A stretch of 46,966 nucleotides of DNA from CF-96 sp036269455 (GTDB taxonomy: Bacteria > Chloroflexota > Dormibacteria > Aeolococcales > Aeolococcaceae). The DNA lies in NCBI GenBank assembly GCA_036269455.1, contig DATARS010000239.1, forward strand, positions 1 to 46,966, written 5' to 3'. Position numbers and translations under genes: made by a program. The first letter of the stretch is position 1. The number at the start of each line of letters is the position of its first letter. A model generated the notes under the pieces. That model was not told the origin of the DNA and searched no databases. It worked only from the letters and a program-made list of their open reading frames with translations. Shown piece by piece: positions 23,923 through 31,566 of this stretch.

Positions 23923-26004
23923 TCACCCCTGCCCCCGCTGGAGCGCCAGGGGGTAGACCGGCCCGGCTCCGGCGTCGCGCAGCAGCGCACTCGCCACGGT
24001 CAGCGTCCAGCCCGAGCCGACGACGTCGTCGACGACCAGCAGCGGTCCCGGCGGCGGTGAGCCGCCGACCGCGAGCGCGCCGAGCGCGTTGCGGCAGAGG
24101 TGCGCGCTGTTCTCCAGATCGGCCTGGTACGCGGCGTCCACCCCGGTCGGCGCGAGCAGCGGGAGCACCGGCAACCGCCCGATCCGCCCGAGCGCGGCGG
24201 CGACCGCGTCGATGAGCGGCCCCCGCCGCCGCGAGGGCACCGGCACCACCGCCCCGGGCCGGCCCTGCGGCCATCCCCAGCGGGCGAGCACCCCGACCAG
24301 GCCGTCGACCACCTCGGGCGGAAGCGGCAGCGCCGGGTCGTCGAGGAGGGGGCGGAGCAGCCGCGCGTAGCCGGGCTGGAGCGCCTCGCAGAGCACCCGG
24401 CCGGGCTCGGCGACCAGCCCGGCGGCGATCCGCCCCCTGCGCTCCTCCATCCCCGACGGCCACATCCGCCGGGGCTCGAGGACCAGGTCGCCGTCCCGGG
24501 CGCTGGGCTCGGCCTCGGCGACGAGCGCGGCGGGGACCTCCTCCGGCCAGGGCCGGCCGGTGCAGACGTCGCAGCGGCCGCAGCGGGTGTCGGCGTCGAC
24601 GTGGGGGTCGTCGAGCGCGGCGCGGAGGAAGGCCATCCGGCAGCGCTCGGTGCGGGCGTAGGCGAGCATCTCCCGGGCGTCTGCCTCGCGGACCGCCCGC
24701 ACCCGGGCGTAGCGCGCCTGCGCGTACTCCCAGGGGCTCGCGGCCCGCACCCAGCCGCCCTTGACGTGCTCGACGGCGCCCTCGACGTCGAGCACCCGCA
24801 GCATGGTGGAGAGCCGCGAGCGGCGGATGTCGACCCTCGCCTCGATCGCCGCCTCGCCGAGGGGACGGCCGGCCTGCTCGAGAGCGCCCACCACCGCCTC
24901 GGCCTGCTCGCGCGGCGGGAACGCCGTGCTCTCGAAGTAGCGCCAGATCGCCACGTCGTCGGGCGAGGGCAGCAGCACCGCCTCGGCGCGGGGGATGGCG
25001 CGGCCGGCGCGCCCGACCATCTGGTAGTAGGCGACCGCCGAGCTCGGCGCCCCGAGGTGGATGACGAAGGCGAGATCGGGCTTGTCGAAGCCCATCCCCA
25101 GCGCGCTGGTGGCGACCGCGACCCGCAGCCGGTTCTCGCGCAGGGCCTCCTCCAGGGCGAGCCGCTCCTCGGGCTCGGTCTGGCCGGTGTAGGCGCGGGC
25201 GTCGATCCCCCGCAGGCGCAGGAAGCCGCTGAGCCGCTCCGCCTCGCCGACGGTGAGGGTGTAGACGATCCCGGCACCGGGGAGGTCGGGGAGGGTGGCG
25301 GCGATCCACGCATAGCGCTCGGCGGCGGTGGCGAGGTGGACGACGGCGAGGTGGAGGCTCTCGCGGTCGAGGTCGCCGCGGAGCACCACCGGCTCGACCC
25401 CGAGCTGGGTGGCGACGTCCTCGACCACGCTGGCGGTGGCGGTGGCGGTGGTGGCGAGGACGGGGGTGCGGTCGCTCAGCAGCGGCAGCAGGGTGCGCAC
25501 CCGGAAGTAGTCGGGGCGGAAGTCGTGGCCCCACTGGGAGATGCAGTGGGCCTCGTCGACGACGAGCATCCCCGTCCCCGCGGCCATGCCGGGGAGCACC
25601 TCCTCGCGGAAGGAGCGGTTGTTCAGCCGCTCCGGGCTGACCAGGAGGAGGTCGACCTCCCCCGCCCGCAGCCGGTCGAGGATCTCCTCCCACTCGGCCT
25701 GGTTGCTGGAGTTGAGGGTCGCCGCCCGGACCCCGAGGCGGGTCGCCGCCTCGACCTGGTCGCGCATCAGGGCGAGCAGCGGGCTGACCAGGAGGACCGG
25801 CCCGGCGCCACGCTCGCGGAGCAGCCGGGTCGCGATCATGTAGACCGCCGACTTGCCCCAGCCGGTGCGCTGCACCACCAGGACGCGGGCGGCGTCGTCG
25901 ACGAGCGCGGCGATCGCCCGGGCCTGGTCGGGGTGGAGGGTGGCGCCGGGGAGCGCCTGTCCGAGCAGCTCCTGGGCCCGGTCCGAGGTGGTCTGAGGAC
26001 CCAA
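23923..26004 (-). CDS. RecQ-family DNA helicase fused to a phosphoribosyltransferase domain
   Basis: 693-aa protein. Helicase motifs: TGWGKS (47-52), SPLLALMRDQ, DEAHCISQWGHDFRPDY (150 onward), TATATAS, and motif VI QMVGRAGR. The RecQ zinc-binding region keeps Cys residues as ERCRMAF then CGRCDVC. Instead of an HRDC domain the C-terminal ~180 residues form a PRTase-type domain with the PRPP loop LLVVDDVVGSGWTLT. Relatives with this fusion occur in actinobacteria; what the PRTase part does is not known to me. A role in DNA repair is expected from RecQ. The TTG at 26004 is supported by GGAGG about 6 nt upstream; the helicase domain begins soon after. Confidence 0.85.
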   Translation of the reverse strand: MGPQTTSDRAQELLGQALPGATLHPDQARAIAALVDDAARVLVVQRTGWGKSAVYMIATRLLRERGAGPVLLVSPLLALMRDQVEAATRLGVRAATLNSSNQAEWEEILDRLRAGEVDLLLVSPERLNNRSFREEVLPGMAAGTGMLVVDEAHCISQWGHDFRPDYFRVRTLLPLLSDRTPVLATTATATASVVEDVATQLGVEPVVLRGDLDRESLHLAVVHLATAAERYAWIAATLPDLPGAGIVYTLTVGEAERLSGFLRLRGIDARAYTGQTEPEERLALEEALRENRLRVAVATSALGMGFDKPDLAFVIHLGAPSSAVAYYQMVGRAGRAIPRAEAVLLPSPDDVAIWRYFESTAFPPREQAEAVVGALEQAGRPLGEAAIEARVDIRRSRLSTMLRVLDVEGAVEHVKGGWVRAASPWEYAQARYARVRAVREADAREMLAYARTERCRMAFLRAALDDPHVDADTRCGRCDVCTGRPWPEEVPAALVAEAEPSARDGDLVLEPRRMWPSGMEERRGRIAAGLVAEPGRVLCEALQPGYARLLRPLLDDPALPLPPEVVDGLVGVLARWGWPQGRPGAVVPVPSRRRGPLIDAVAAALGRIGRLPVLPLLAPTGVDAAYQADLENSAHLCRNALGALAVGGSPPPGPLLVVDDVVGSGWTLTVASALLRDAGAGPVYPLALQRGQG

Positions 26005-26135
26005 TTTCCGCCTCCAGCCGATTGTTTACGCGGGGTGAACACGGGTCGCGTAGCATCCTGTCTCGAGAGGCTCGGCCCGATGGCGCGGGACGGCGGTTTA
26101 CCCCTCCGCCGCCCCGCCGCCCGGCCGTTCCGCCC

Positions 26136-27206
26136 TCAGGGGCGGATCTCGTAGAGATTGTTGAACAGGTTGCGGATGTCGACCTGCCGCACCGACGAGA
26201 ACCCCGCCTGCGCGCACAGCTCCCGGAGCACCGGCTCGGAGAGGCCGAGGGCGCCGAGCCCGGCCCCGCCCTGGGCGAGCGAGGTGGTCAGGCAGTAGAG
26301 CACCGAGATGCCGTGGAGCATGCTGCCGACCGGCCCGGTGTTCTCCTCGACCCGGTCGGAGCAGTTCATGTCGAGGCAGACGTAGACGCCGCCCGGCGCC
26401 AGGGCCGCGCGGATGGCGCGGAGCAGCCCGAGCGGATCGGCGGCGTCGTGGACGACGTCGAAGGTGGTGATCAGGTCGTGCGGCCCCGGCAGCGGAGCGC
26501 CGGCGTCGACCTGCTCGAAGCGCACCCGGCCCTCGACTCCGGCCGCCCGCGCGTTCTCGCGCGCCCGCTCGATCGCCGGGGCGAAGACGTCGTAGCCCGT
26601 GTACGTCGACGCGGGGAAGGCCTGGGCGAGCCGGCAGAGCGCCCGTCCCCCGCCGCAGCCGACGTCGGCGACCCGGGCGCCGGCGCGGAGCATCGCCTCG
26701 ACGTCGGGCAGCCGGGGCAGCCAGTCGCCGACCAGGGCGTTCTCGACCCAGCCGGCGCTGAAGCGCTCCATCCCCTCCCAGGTGTCCTGCCCGTAGGCGC
26801 GCTGGGCCACGCCGCCGCCCTCGCGGAAGGCGGCGGCGACGCCGTCGAGCTGCCGGGTCAGCGCCGCGAGCATCTCGTGCACGCCGCCGTAGAAGTAGGG
26901 GCCGCCCTCGTCGGCGAGCGCCGCGGCGTGCTCGGGGGGCAGGGTGAAGCGCCGGGTGCCGGGGTCGTACTCGAGGTAGCCGGCGGCCGCCATGCCGCCG
27001 AGCCACTCGCGGGCGTAGCGCTCGACGATCCCCGCGCGCTCGGCGAGCTCGGCGCTGGTGGCCGGGCCCCCGGCGGCGAGCGCGCGGAAGAGCCCCAGGC
27101 GATCGCCGATCACCGCGAGGGTGGTGACCATCGACGCGCTGCTGTCGGCGAGCACCCGGCGGACGAAGGCTCTGCGCCTCTCGGGATCGAGCGCGGTCGC
27201 GGTCAT
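26136..27206 (-). CDS. SAM-dependent methyltransferase with winged-helix N-terminus
   Basis: 356-aa enzyme. Residues about 25-95 form a winged-helix-like domain (LFRALAAGGPATSAELAERAGIVERYAREWLGGM). The SAM domain has VADVGCGGGRALCRLAQAF near 180, YDVFAPAIERARENA, a FDVVHDAADPLGLLRAIRAALAPGG stretch and a C-terminal FNNLYEIRP. The architecture resembles mycobacterial Rv2258c-type methyltransferases of unknown substrate. The ATG at 27206 is 7 nt after TAAGGT, so the mRNA is leaderless. A transcriptional-regulator misannotation is common in this family because of the N-terminal domain. Confidence 0.8.
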   Translation of the reverse strand: MTATALDPERRRAFVRRVLADSSASMVTTLAVIGDRLGLFRALAAGGPATSAELAERAGIVERYAREWLGGMAAAGYLEYDPGTRRFTLPPEHAAALADEGGPYFYGGVHEMLAALTRQLDGVAAAFREGGGVAQRAYGQDTWEGMERFSAGWVENALVGDWLPRLPDVEAMLRAGARVADVGCGGGRALCRLAQAFPASTYTGYDVFAPAIERARENARAAGVEGRVRFEQVDAGAPLPGPHDLITTFDVVHDAADPLGLLRAIRAALAPGGVYVCLDMNCSDRVEENTGPVGSMLHGISVLYCLTTSLAQGGAGLGALGLSEPVLRELCAQAGFSSVRQVDIRNLFNNLYEIRP

Positions 27207-27213
27207 GGCGCCG

Positions 27214-27219
27214 ACCTTA
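27214..27219 (-). promoter_or_regulatory. -10 box of a leaderless promoter
   Basis: TAAGGT on the minus strand, 7 nt before the methyltransferase ATG at 27206. No -35 match is visible 17-18 bp upstream, where the end of the permease gene lies. Confidence 0.55.
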
Positions 27220-27228
27220 GCGGGCCGG

Positions 27229-28416
27229 TCAGCCGTGGTGGTGGGCGTGCTCCGCCACGGGGGCCTCCATCATCCGCAGCATCTCCACCCCGCCGGTGCG
27301 CAGGAAGCGGACCCCGAGCACCGCGGTGACGGCGAGCAGGACGATGTCGAGGATGGTGTTGTAGTTCCAGCTGACCGCCGTCTCGAGGACGGTGACGGCG
27401 CGGTTGGTCGGGGTGCGTCCCAGAACGCGGAAGAGCAGGCCGACCCCGAGCCCGGCGAGCGCCATGGTCACGTACGAGACCGCGGCGAGGTACAGGGCGA
27501 CGCGCCCGCCGTAGTAGCGGCGGTGGATGTCGATGATCGGGATGATGATCAGGTCGGCGAAGATGAAGGCGATCACCCCGCCGAAGCTCATCCCACCCGA
27601 CCAGAGGATGGCGGCGAGGGGCACGTTGCCCACCGAGCAGACGAAGCTGACCACCGCGACGAGCGGGCCCAGCAGCGCTCCCCAGACCTCGGCGCCGACC
27701 CCGTTGCCGCCGAGGAAGAGCGCGTTCCAGAAGGAATTCGGCACCCAGGCGCCGAGCGCCCCGGCCGCCAGGAAGCCGACGAGCAGGTCGACCCACAGGC
27801 TCGCGATGTTCATGAAGTAGTTGTGGCTGATCGAGGTGCGCGCCTGCGGTGAGACCAGCCGCCGCAGGAAGGGCCCCCCGCTCACCGACATGTCCATGCC
27901 GGCGTGTCCCTCCATCCGCCCCCGCAGACCCCGCTCCGCCTGGGCGTGCGCGGCCTCGACGAGCGAGGGCCGCAGGGTGAGCCGGAGGATGACGGCGAGG
28001 ACGACCACCATCACCAGACCGCCGAGCAGCTCGGCGCCGAGGAACTGCCAGCCCAGCAGGATGAGCAGCACCAGTCCGAGCTCGAAGACCAGGTTGGTCG
28101 AGGCGAACTCGAAGATCACCGAGTTCGACAGCGTCGCGCCGCGGCGGAACAGGCTGCGCGCCACCGCGACGGCGGCGTAGGAGCAGGACGAGGAGGCGGC
28201 GCCGAAGACGGTGGCCAGCGCCACCGACCGTGGCGAGTCGCGCCCGAGAAGCCGCGACACCGCGCGCTTGGAGACCAGGGTCTCGACCACCGCGGAGAGG
28301 AGGAAGCCGAGCGCCAGCGGCCAGAGCACCTCCCAGAACATCGCGAAGGAGAGGCGCAGCGCGTCGCCGAGGTGATGGAGGAGGCCCACGGCCGGGATCA
28401 TACCCCCCGGGGGCAT
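27229..28416 (-). CDS. YraQ/ArsP-type permease (DUF318)
   Basis: 395-aa integral membrane protein with eight or more TM helices. The family signature lies in the first repeat as FGAASSSCSYAAVAVARSLF, with FASTNLVFELG after it; the second repeat has CSVGNVPLAAILWSGGMSFGGVIAF and FADLIIIP. The serine-rich SSSCS loop is shared with ArsP-type organoarsenical permeases, but the family also has members of unknown substrate. A His-rich tail (EHAHHHG) and a cytoplasmic loop with Met/His (GHAGMDM) may bind metal. The start is uncertain: ATG at 28416 or ATG at 28401, neither with a well-placed Shine-Dalgarno. It is divergent from an ArsR-SRPBCC regulator. Confidence 0.75.
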   Translation of the reverse strand: MPPGGMIPAVGLLHHLGDALRLSFAMFWEVLWPLALGFLLSAVVETLVSKRAVSRLLGRDSPRSVALATVFGAASSSCSYAAVAVARSLFRRGATLSNSVIFEFASTNLVFELGLVLLILLGWQFLGAELLGGLVMVVVLAVILRLTLRPSLVEAAHAQAERGLRGRMEGHAGMDMSVSGGPFLRRLVSPQARTSISHNYFMNIASLWVDLLVGFLAAGALGAWVPNSFWNALFLGGNGVGAEVWGALLGPLVAVVSFVCSVGNVPLAAILWSGGMSFGGVIAFIFADLIIIPIIDIHRRYYGGRVALYLAAVSYVTMALAGLGVGLLFRVLGRTPTNRAVTVLETAVSWNYNTILDIVLLAVTAVLGVRFLRTGGVEMLRMMEAPVAEHAHHHG

Positions 28417-28443
28417 CAGGCGGTCACGGGCCCGTCACGGCGG

Positions 28444-28473
28444 TTGACAGGTGACCAATTAGTCACATATGAT
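28444..28473 (+). promoter_or_regulatory. Near-consensus promoter of the ArsR-SRPBCC gene, leaderless
   Basis: TTGACA (28444-28449), an 18-bp spacer and TATGAT (28468-28473), then 7 nt to the ATG at 28481. Confidence 0.75.
28451..28466. promoter_or_regulatory. Palindromic operator between -35 and -10
   Basis: GTGAC-caatta-GTCAC has perfect 5-bp arms and fills the promoter spacer almost completely. It is where an ArsR-family dimer would block RNA polymerase, and it also lies upstream of the divergent permease. Confidence 0.65.
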
Positions 28474-28480
28474 CGCCGGC

Positions 28481-29251
28481 ATGGACGAGGTGTTCAAGGC
28501 CCTGGCGGATCCCACCCGGCGCAGCCTCCTCGACGAGCTGGCCCGGGAGGACGGTCAGACCCTGAGCGCCCTGCAGGGGCACTTTCCGATGACCCGCTTC
28601 GGGGTGATGAAGCACCTCCGGCTGCTCGAGGACGCCGGCCTGGTCGTGACCAGGCGCCGGGGCCGCGAGAAGCTCCACTTCCTCAACCCCGTCCCGATCC
28701 GGCTCGTCCACGACCGGTGGGTGAGCAAGTACGCCGAGCCGTGGGCCGCCTCGCTGAGCGAGCTCAAGAGCAACCTGGAGAAGACGATGGACAAGGTGTT
28801 CGAGATCTACATCCGGACGACGCCGGAGCGCCTGTGGGAGGCGATCACCGACCCCGACATCCGCGCCAAGTACAACTTCGGCGCCCGGGTCGTGTCCGAC
28901 TGGACGCCGGGGTCGCGGTTCGAGATGGGCCACCCCGGCGTCGAGGGCGGCCTGCTCGGCGACGGCGAGATCCTCGAGGCCGACCCGCCGCGCCGGCTGG
29001 TCCAGACCATGCGCGCGCTGTGGAGCGACGAGGTCCGTGACGAGGGCACCTCGCGGATCACCTTCGAGATCGAACCCGTCGGCGACTCCTGCCGCCTGCT
29101 CGTCGTCCACGACCAGCTGCGCGAGGGCGCCAACAGCCAGATCTACGGCGGCTGGCCGATGATCCTCTCCGGCCTGAAGACCTGGCTCGAGACCGGCGAG
29201 CTGCTCACCACGCCGGGCTCGATCATGTACGCCGGGGCCGGCCCGCGCTGA
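28481..29251 (+). CDS. ArsR-family regulator fused to an SRPBCC (AHSA1-like) domain
   Basis: 256-aa fusion. The winged helix (about 1-100) begins VFKALADPTRRSLLDELARE and has the recognition region MTRFGVMKHLRLLEDAGLV. The SRPBCC ligand-binding fold (about 105-245) begins VFEIYIRTTPERLWEAITDP and includes WTPGSRFEM and ILEADPPRRLVQT. The metal-site Cys of arsenic sensors are absent (only one Cys, in the second domain), so the inducer is probably a small hydrophobic molecule held in the SRPBCC cavity. The ATG at 28481 is chosen over 28469 because the TATGAT box lies 7 nt before it and covers the earlier ATG. Probably represses itself and the permease. Confidence 0.85.
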   Translation: MDEVFKALADPTRRSLLDELAREDGQTLSALQGHFPMTRFGVMKHLRLLEDAGLVVTRRRGREKLHFLNPVPIRLVHDRWVSKYAEPWAASLSELKSNLEKTMDKVFEIYIRTTPERLWEAITDPDIRAKYNFGARVVSDWTPGSRFEMGHPGVEGGLLGDGEILEADPPRRLVQTMRALWSDEVRDEGTSRITFEIEPVGDSCRLLVVHDQLREGANSQIYGGWPMILSGLKTWLETGELLTTPGSIMYAGAGPR

Positions 29252-29276
29252 GCGGACCGCGAGCACCGGGACCGGG

Positions 29277-30182
29277 TCAGCGCACCACCTCGAGCGCGGC
29301 CCGGTCCCAGCTCGCGAGCTCCGCGGCCGCCTCGTAGGTGCTCTGGAAGAACGCGAGCACCATCGCGTCCGGATCCTCGGCGACGCGCACCGCCGCGTAC
29401 GGCAGGAGGAACTCGCCGAGCCCGGGGTCGTACCGCGCCCCCGGGGCGGGCGGCCAGCCGGCGAACCCCGCCGGCGCCGGGTACGCATAGGCGTAGAAGG
29501 AGCCCTCCTCGCTCCCGCCCGGCCAGAAGCCGCAGCTGCTGACCTCGTGGCTGTAGGCGAGCTCCTGCACCCAGTCCGGGCAGTTCGGCACCCCGCCGGG
29601 GTGCCGCGGCGCCGGGCGGCCCGAGAAGCGGGTGACGGCGAGGTCGGCGCCGCCCCAGAAGTAGTGCACCGGGCTCGCCTTGCCGAGGAAGCCGGCGCGG
29701 AACCGGGTCATCAGCCGGTGCGACTGGCTCAGGACGCGCCAGAAGCGCTGCGCGGCGGCGGCGTCGTAGGCGTGGTGCACCTCGTCCTCGGCGAAGGGGA
29801 TGGCGTCGACGACCTCGTTGGGCCGCACCGGGGTGCGGACCCGGACGCCGAGGCCGGACAGCGCCGCCATCGTCTCCGCGTGGAAGCTGCGCACCGACCG
29901 CGGGCGCAGCTCGACCTCGCGCGCAGTCCCGGCGGTGGTGCGGATGCGCAGGACGTGGTCGAGGAGGTCGAGCTCCATCTCCACGCCGAGGTCGCCCGCG
30001 TGCATCAGCGAGGTGGTGAGCCCGCGCGCCGAGACGTAGAGGGAGGCGTGCCACCAGTGGTTGAGCATCGGCCCGAGGAGCAGCCGGATCTTGCCGACGA
30101 TCTGTGTCCAGAGCTGGAGGGTGTCGCGGGTGTCCTCCCACGCCGACAGGGTCAGCTCCGGCCAGATCTCGTCCCGGGTCAC
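29277..30182 (-). CDS. DUF5996 family protein
   Basis: 301-aa cytoplasmic protein of a family with no known function. The hallmark N-terminus is seen: WPELTLSAWEDTRDTLQLWTQIVGKIR, NHWWHASLYVSARGLTTS. Conserved downstream parts are HYFWGGADLAVTRFSG, EVSSCGFWPGG and FYAYAYPAP. It is rich in Trp and His. The GTG at 30182 was chosen because the family motif starts within nine residues and TAGGCT lies 7 nt upstream. It is divergent from the DUF1275 gene. Confidence 0.8.
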   Translation of the reverse strand: MTRDEIWPELTLSAWEDTRDTLQLWTQIVGKIRLLLGPMLNHWWHASLYVSARGLTTSLMHAGDLGVEMELDLLDHVLRIRTTAGTAREVELRPRSVRSFHAETMAALSGLGVRVRTPVRPNEVVDAIPFAEDEVHHAYDAAAAQRFWRVLSQSHRLMTRFRAGFLGKASPVHYFWGGADLAVTRFSGRPAPRHPGGVPNCPDWVQELAYSHEVSSCGFWPGGSEEGSFYAYAYPAPAGFAGWPPAPGARYDPGLGEFLLPYAAVRVAEDPDAMVLAFFQSTYEAAAELASWDRAALEVVR

Positions 30183-30189
30183 GCGCGAG

Positions 30190-30195
30190 AGCCTA
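30190..30195 (-). promoter_or_regulatory. -10 box of a leaderless promoter
   Basis: TAGGCT on the minus strand, 7 nt before the GTG start at 30182. No clear -35 element. Confidence 0.5.
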
Positions 30196-30228
30196 CCGCG
30201 CTTGATCCCGGCGCAGCGGGACGCCAGG

Positions 30229-30939
30229 ATGCAGGCTGTGCTGCTCGCCGACCCGCGCCACGGGCCGCTGCCGGCGCTCCTCGTCGGGCTGACCGCGGTG
30301 AGCGGGCTGGTCGACGCCGTCAGCGTGCTGCGGCTCGGGCGCGTCTTCGTCGCCAACATGACCGGCAATGTGGTGTTCATCGGTTTCGCCCTCGGCGGAG
30401 CGCCCGGCTTCTCCCTGGCAGCGTCGCTGGTCGCGCTCGGCGCCTTCCTCGGCGGCGCCGCGATCGGCGGCGCCGCGGCGGCCCGGCTCGGCGCCGACCG
30501 CGCCGTGCTGCTGACGGCGAGCGCGGCGGTCGAGCTCGTCCTGCTCGGCTGCGCCTGGGCGGGGGCCGCGGCGGTCCACGAGCCCTACGCCGGGATCGCC
30601 AGCGCGACGCTCGCGGGGCTCGGCGCGCTGGCCATGGGCATCCAGAACGCGGTGGCGCGGCACCTCGCCGTCCCCGACCTCACCACCACCGTGCTCACCA
30701 TGACGCTCACCGGGATCGCCGCCGACCTCCGGTCGCGCCGCGGGCCCCAGCTGCTGCGCCGGCTGCTGGCGGTGGCGACGATGCTCGGCGGCGCGGTCAC
30801 CGGGACCCTGCTGCTCCTCCACGCCGGCACCGCGCCCACCCTCGGCGTGGTGGTGGCCGTCCTCGCCTGCGTCACAGCGGGTGCGGGAATGTCGCTGCGC
30901 CGGCCCGGTGACTGGCGGACCGCACCTCACGCCGTGTGA
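30229..30939 (+). CDS. DUF1275 (YoaK-like) membrane protein
   Basis: 236-aa integral membrane protein with six predicted TM helices. Family motifs are LTAVSGLVDAVSVLRLGRVFVANMTGNVVFIG at the N-terminus and AMGIQNAVARHLAVPDLTTTVLTMTLTGIAAD in the middle. No function is established for the family. The ATG at 30229 is 46 bp from the divergent DUF5996 start. No good Shine-Dalgarno is seen. Confidence 0.8.
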   Translation: MQAVLLADPRHGPLPALLVGLTAVSGLVDAVSVLRLGRVFVANMTGNVVFIGFALGGAPGFSLAASLVALGAFLGGAAIGGAAAARLGADRAVLLTASAAVELVLLGCAWAGAAAVHEPYAGIASATLAGLGALAMGIQNAVARHLAVPDLTTTVLTMTLTGIAADLRSRRGPQLLRRLLAVATMLGGAVTGTLLLLHAGTAPTLGVVVAVLACVTAGAGMSLRRPGDWRTAPHAV

Positions 30940-31022
30940 GGATTGCGCGGTCCCGCGATTGCCGTGCGGTCATGACTCCTGTTGCACACGCAGGCATTTT
31001 CACGCGCTACGCTTGGACCTCC

Positions 31023-31250
31023 ATGGAGCCCGGCCGTCTGCAGTTCGATCAGGCGCAGACGCTGGCGGCCCGGAGGGCCGGGGCGCGGGGCCACGTCGTC
31101 GGGTCGTGGGAGGCGGGCACCAGGTATGTGGGCGGCCAGCAGGACTGGTGGGCGAGGTGCCGGCGCTGCCGCGGCCTGGTCTGGGTGCTGGCGTTCGACG
31201 ACGGCAGGGCGGTGATCCAGGACGTGCCCGAGGACTGCGTGCCCGCCTGA
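31023..31250 (+). CDS. Small CxxC protein
   Basis: 75-aa protein with one Cys pair (WARCRRCRGLVWVLAF), which resembles half of a zinc ribbon, and a C-terminal Cys. High GC3 supports coding. The ATG at 31023 follows TACGCT (31008-31013) by 9 nt, giving at most a two-base leader; the frame is open back to 30936. No family recognised. Confidence 0.5.
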   Translation: MEPGRLQFDQAQTLAARRAGARGHVVGSWEAGTRYVGGQQDWWARCRRCRGLVWVLAFDDGRAVIQDVPEDCVPA

Positions 31251-31265
31251 TCCGCCCCCCGTGCG

Positions 31266-31309
31266 GGGCAGTCGTTAACCCGAGCCGAATGCAGGGTTAA
31301 CCACTGCCC
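31266..31309. repeat. Long inverted repeat, 16-bp arms
   Basis: The left arm 31266-31281 (GGGCAGTCGTTAACCC) pairs with the right arm 31294-31309 (GGGTTAACCACTGCCC) with a single mismatch and a 12-nt loop. It starts 16 bp after the small CxxC gene. It may be its terminator, or a binding site containing the GTTAAC core twice. It lies in the 316-bp gap 31251-31566, which has no gene I can support. Confidence 0.7.
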
Positions 31310-31310
31310 G

Positions 31311-31334
31311 GATCGCGCAAGATTGCTCGCGATC
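31311..31334. repeat. Second inverted repeat adjoining the first
   Basis: GATCGCG (31311-31317) and CGCGATC (31328-31334) around a 10-nt loop, one base after the long inverted repeat. Confidence 0.5.
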
Positions 31335-31554
31335 GAGCCGTTTGAAGCGCTGGGTAGAGGCTGTCCCGGTCCCGCAGGAGCGTCCGTCAGCGTCATCGCC
31401 GATGCGGCAACCGCGGTACCACGCGGCAGAGGGACGAGACAACGCCCTACCCCCCACACCCCTTATCCAGCTCGGGGACCGGGGATCATCCATCCCCCCG
31501 CGTCCCCGGGCTCAAGGGTGCCCCGCCGAGCCGGCGGGTCCCTCTCCCGTGGAG

Positions 31555-31560
31555 TACGCT
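31555..31560 (+). promoter_or_regulatory. -10 box of a leaderless promoter
   Basis: TACGCT lies 6 nt before the GTG at 31567, which fixes the pirin start. No clear -35 element. Confidence 0.5.
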
Positions 31561-31566
31561 CCGGAC

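Noticed and set aside
28481..29251. Classical arsenic resistance operon
   Set aside because: The regulator lacks the metal-binding cysteines, and no arsenate reductase or ArsB/Acr3 pump is present.
31410..31428. T-box-like GTGGTACCGCGG on the minus strand
   Set aside because: It matches the T-box core, but no aminoacyl-tRNA synthetase or amino acid gene lies downstream on that strand and no specifier stem could be built. Probably a chance GC palindrome.
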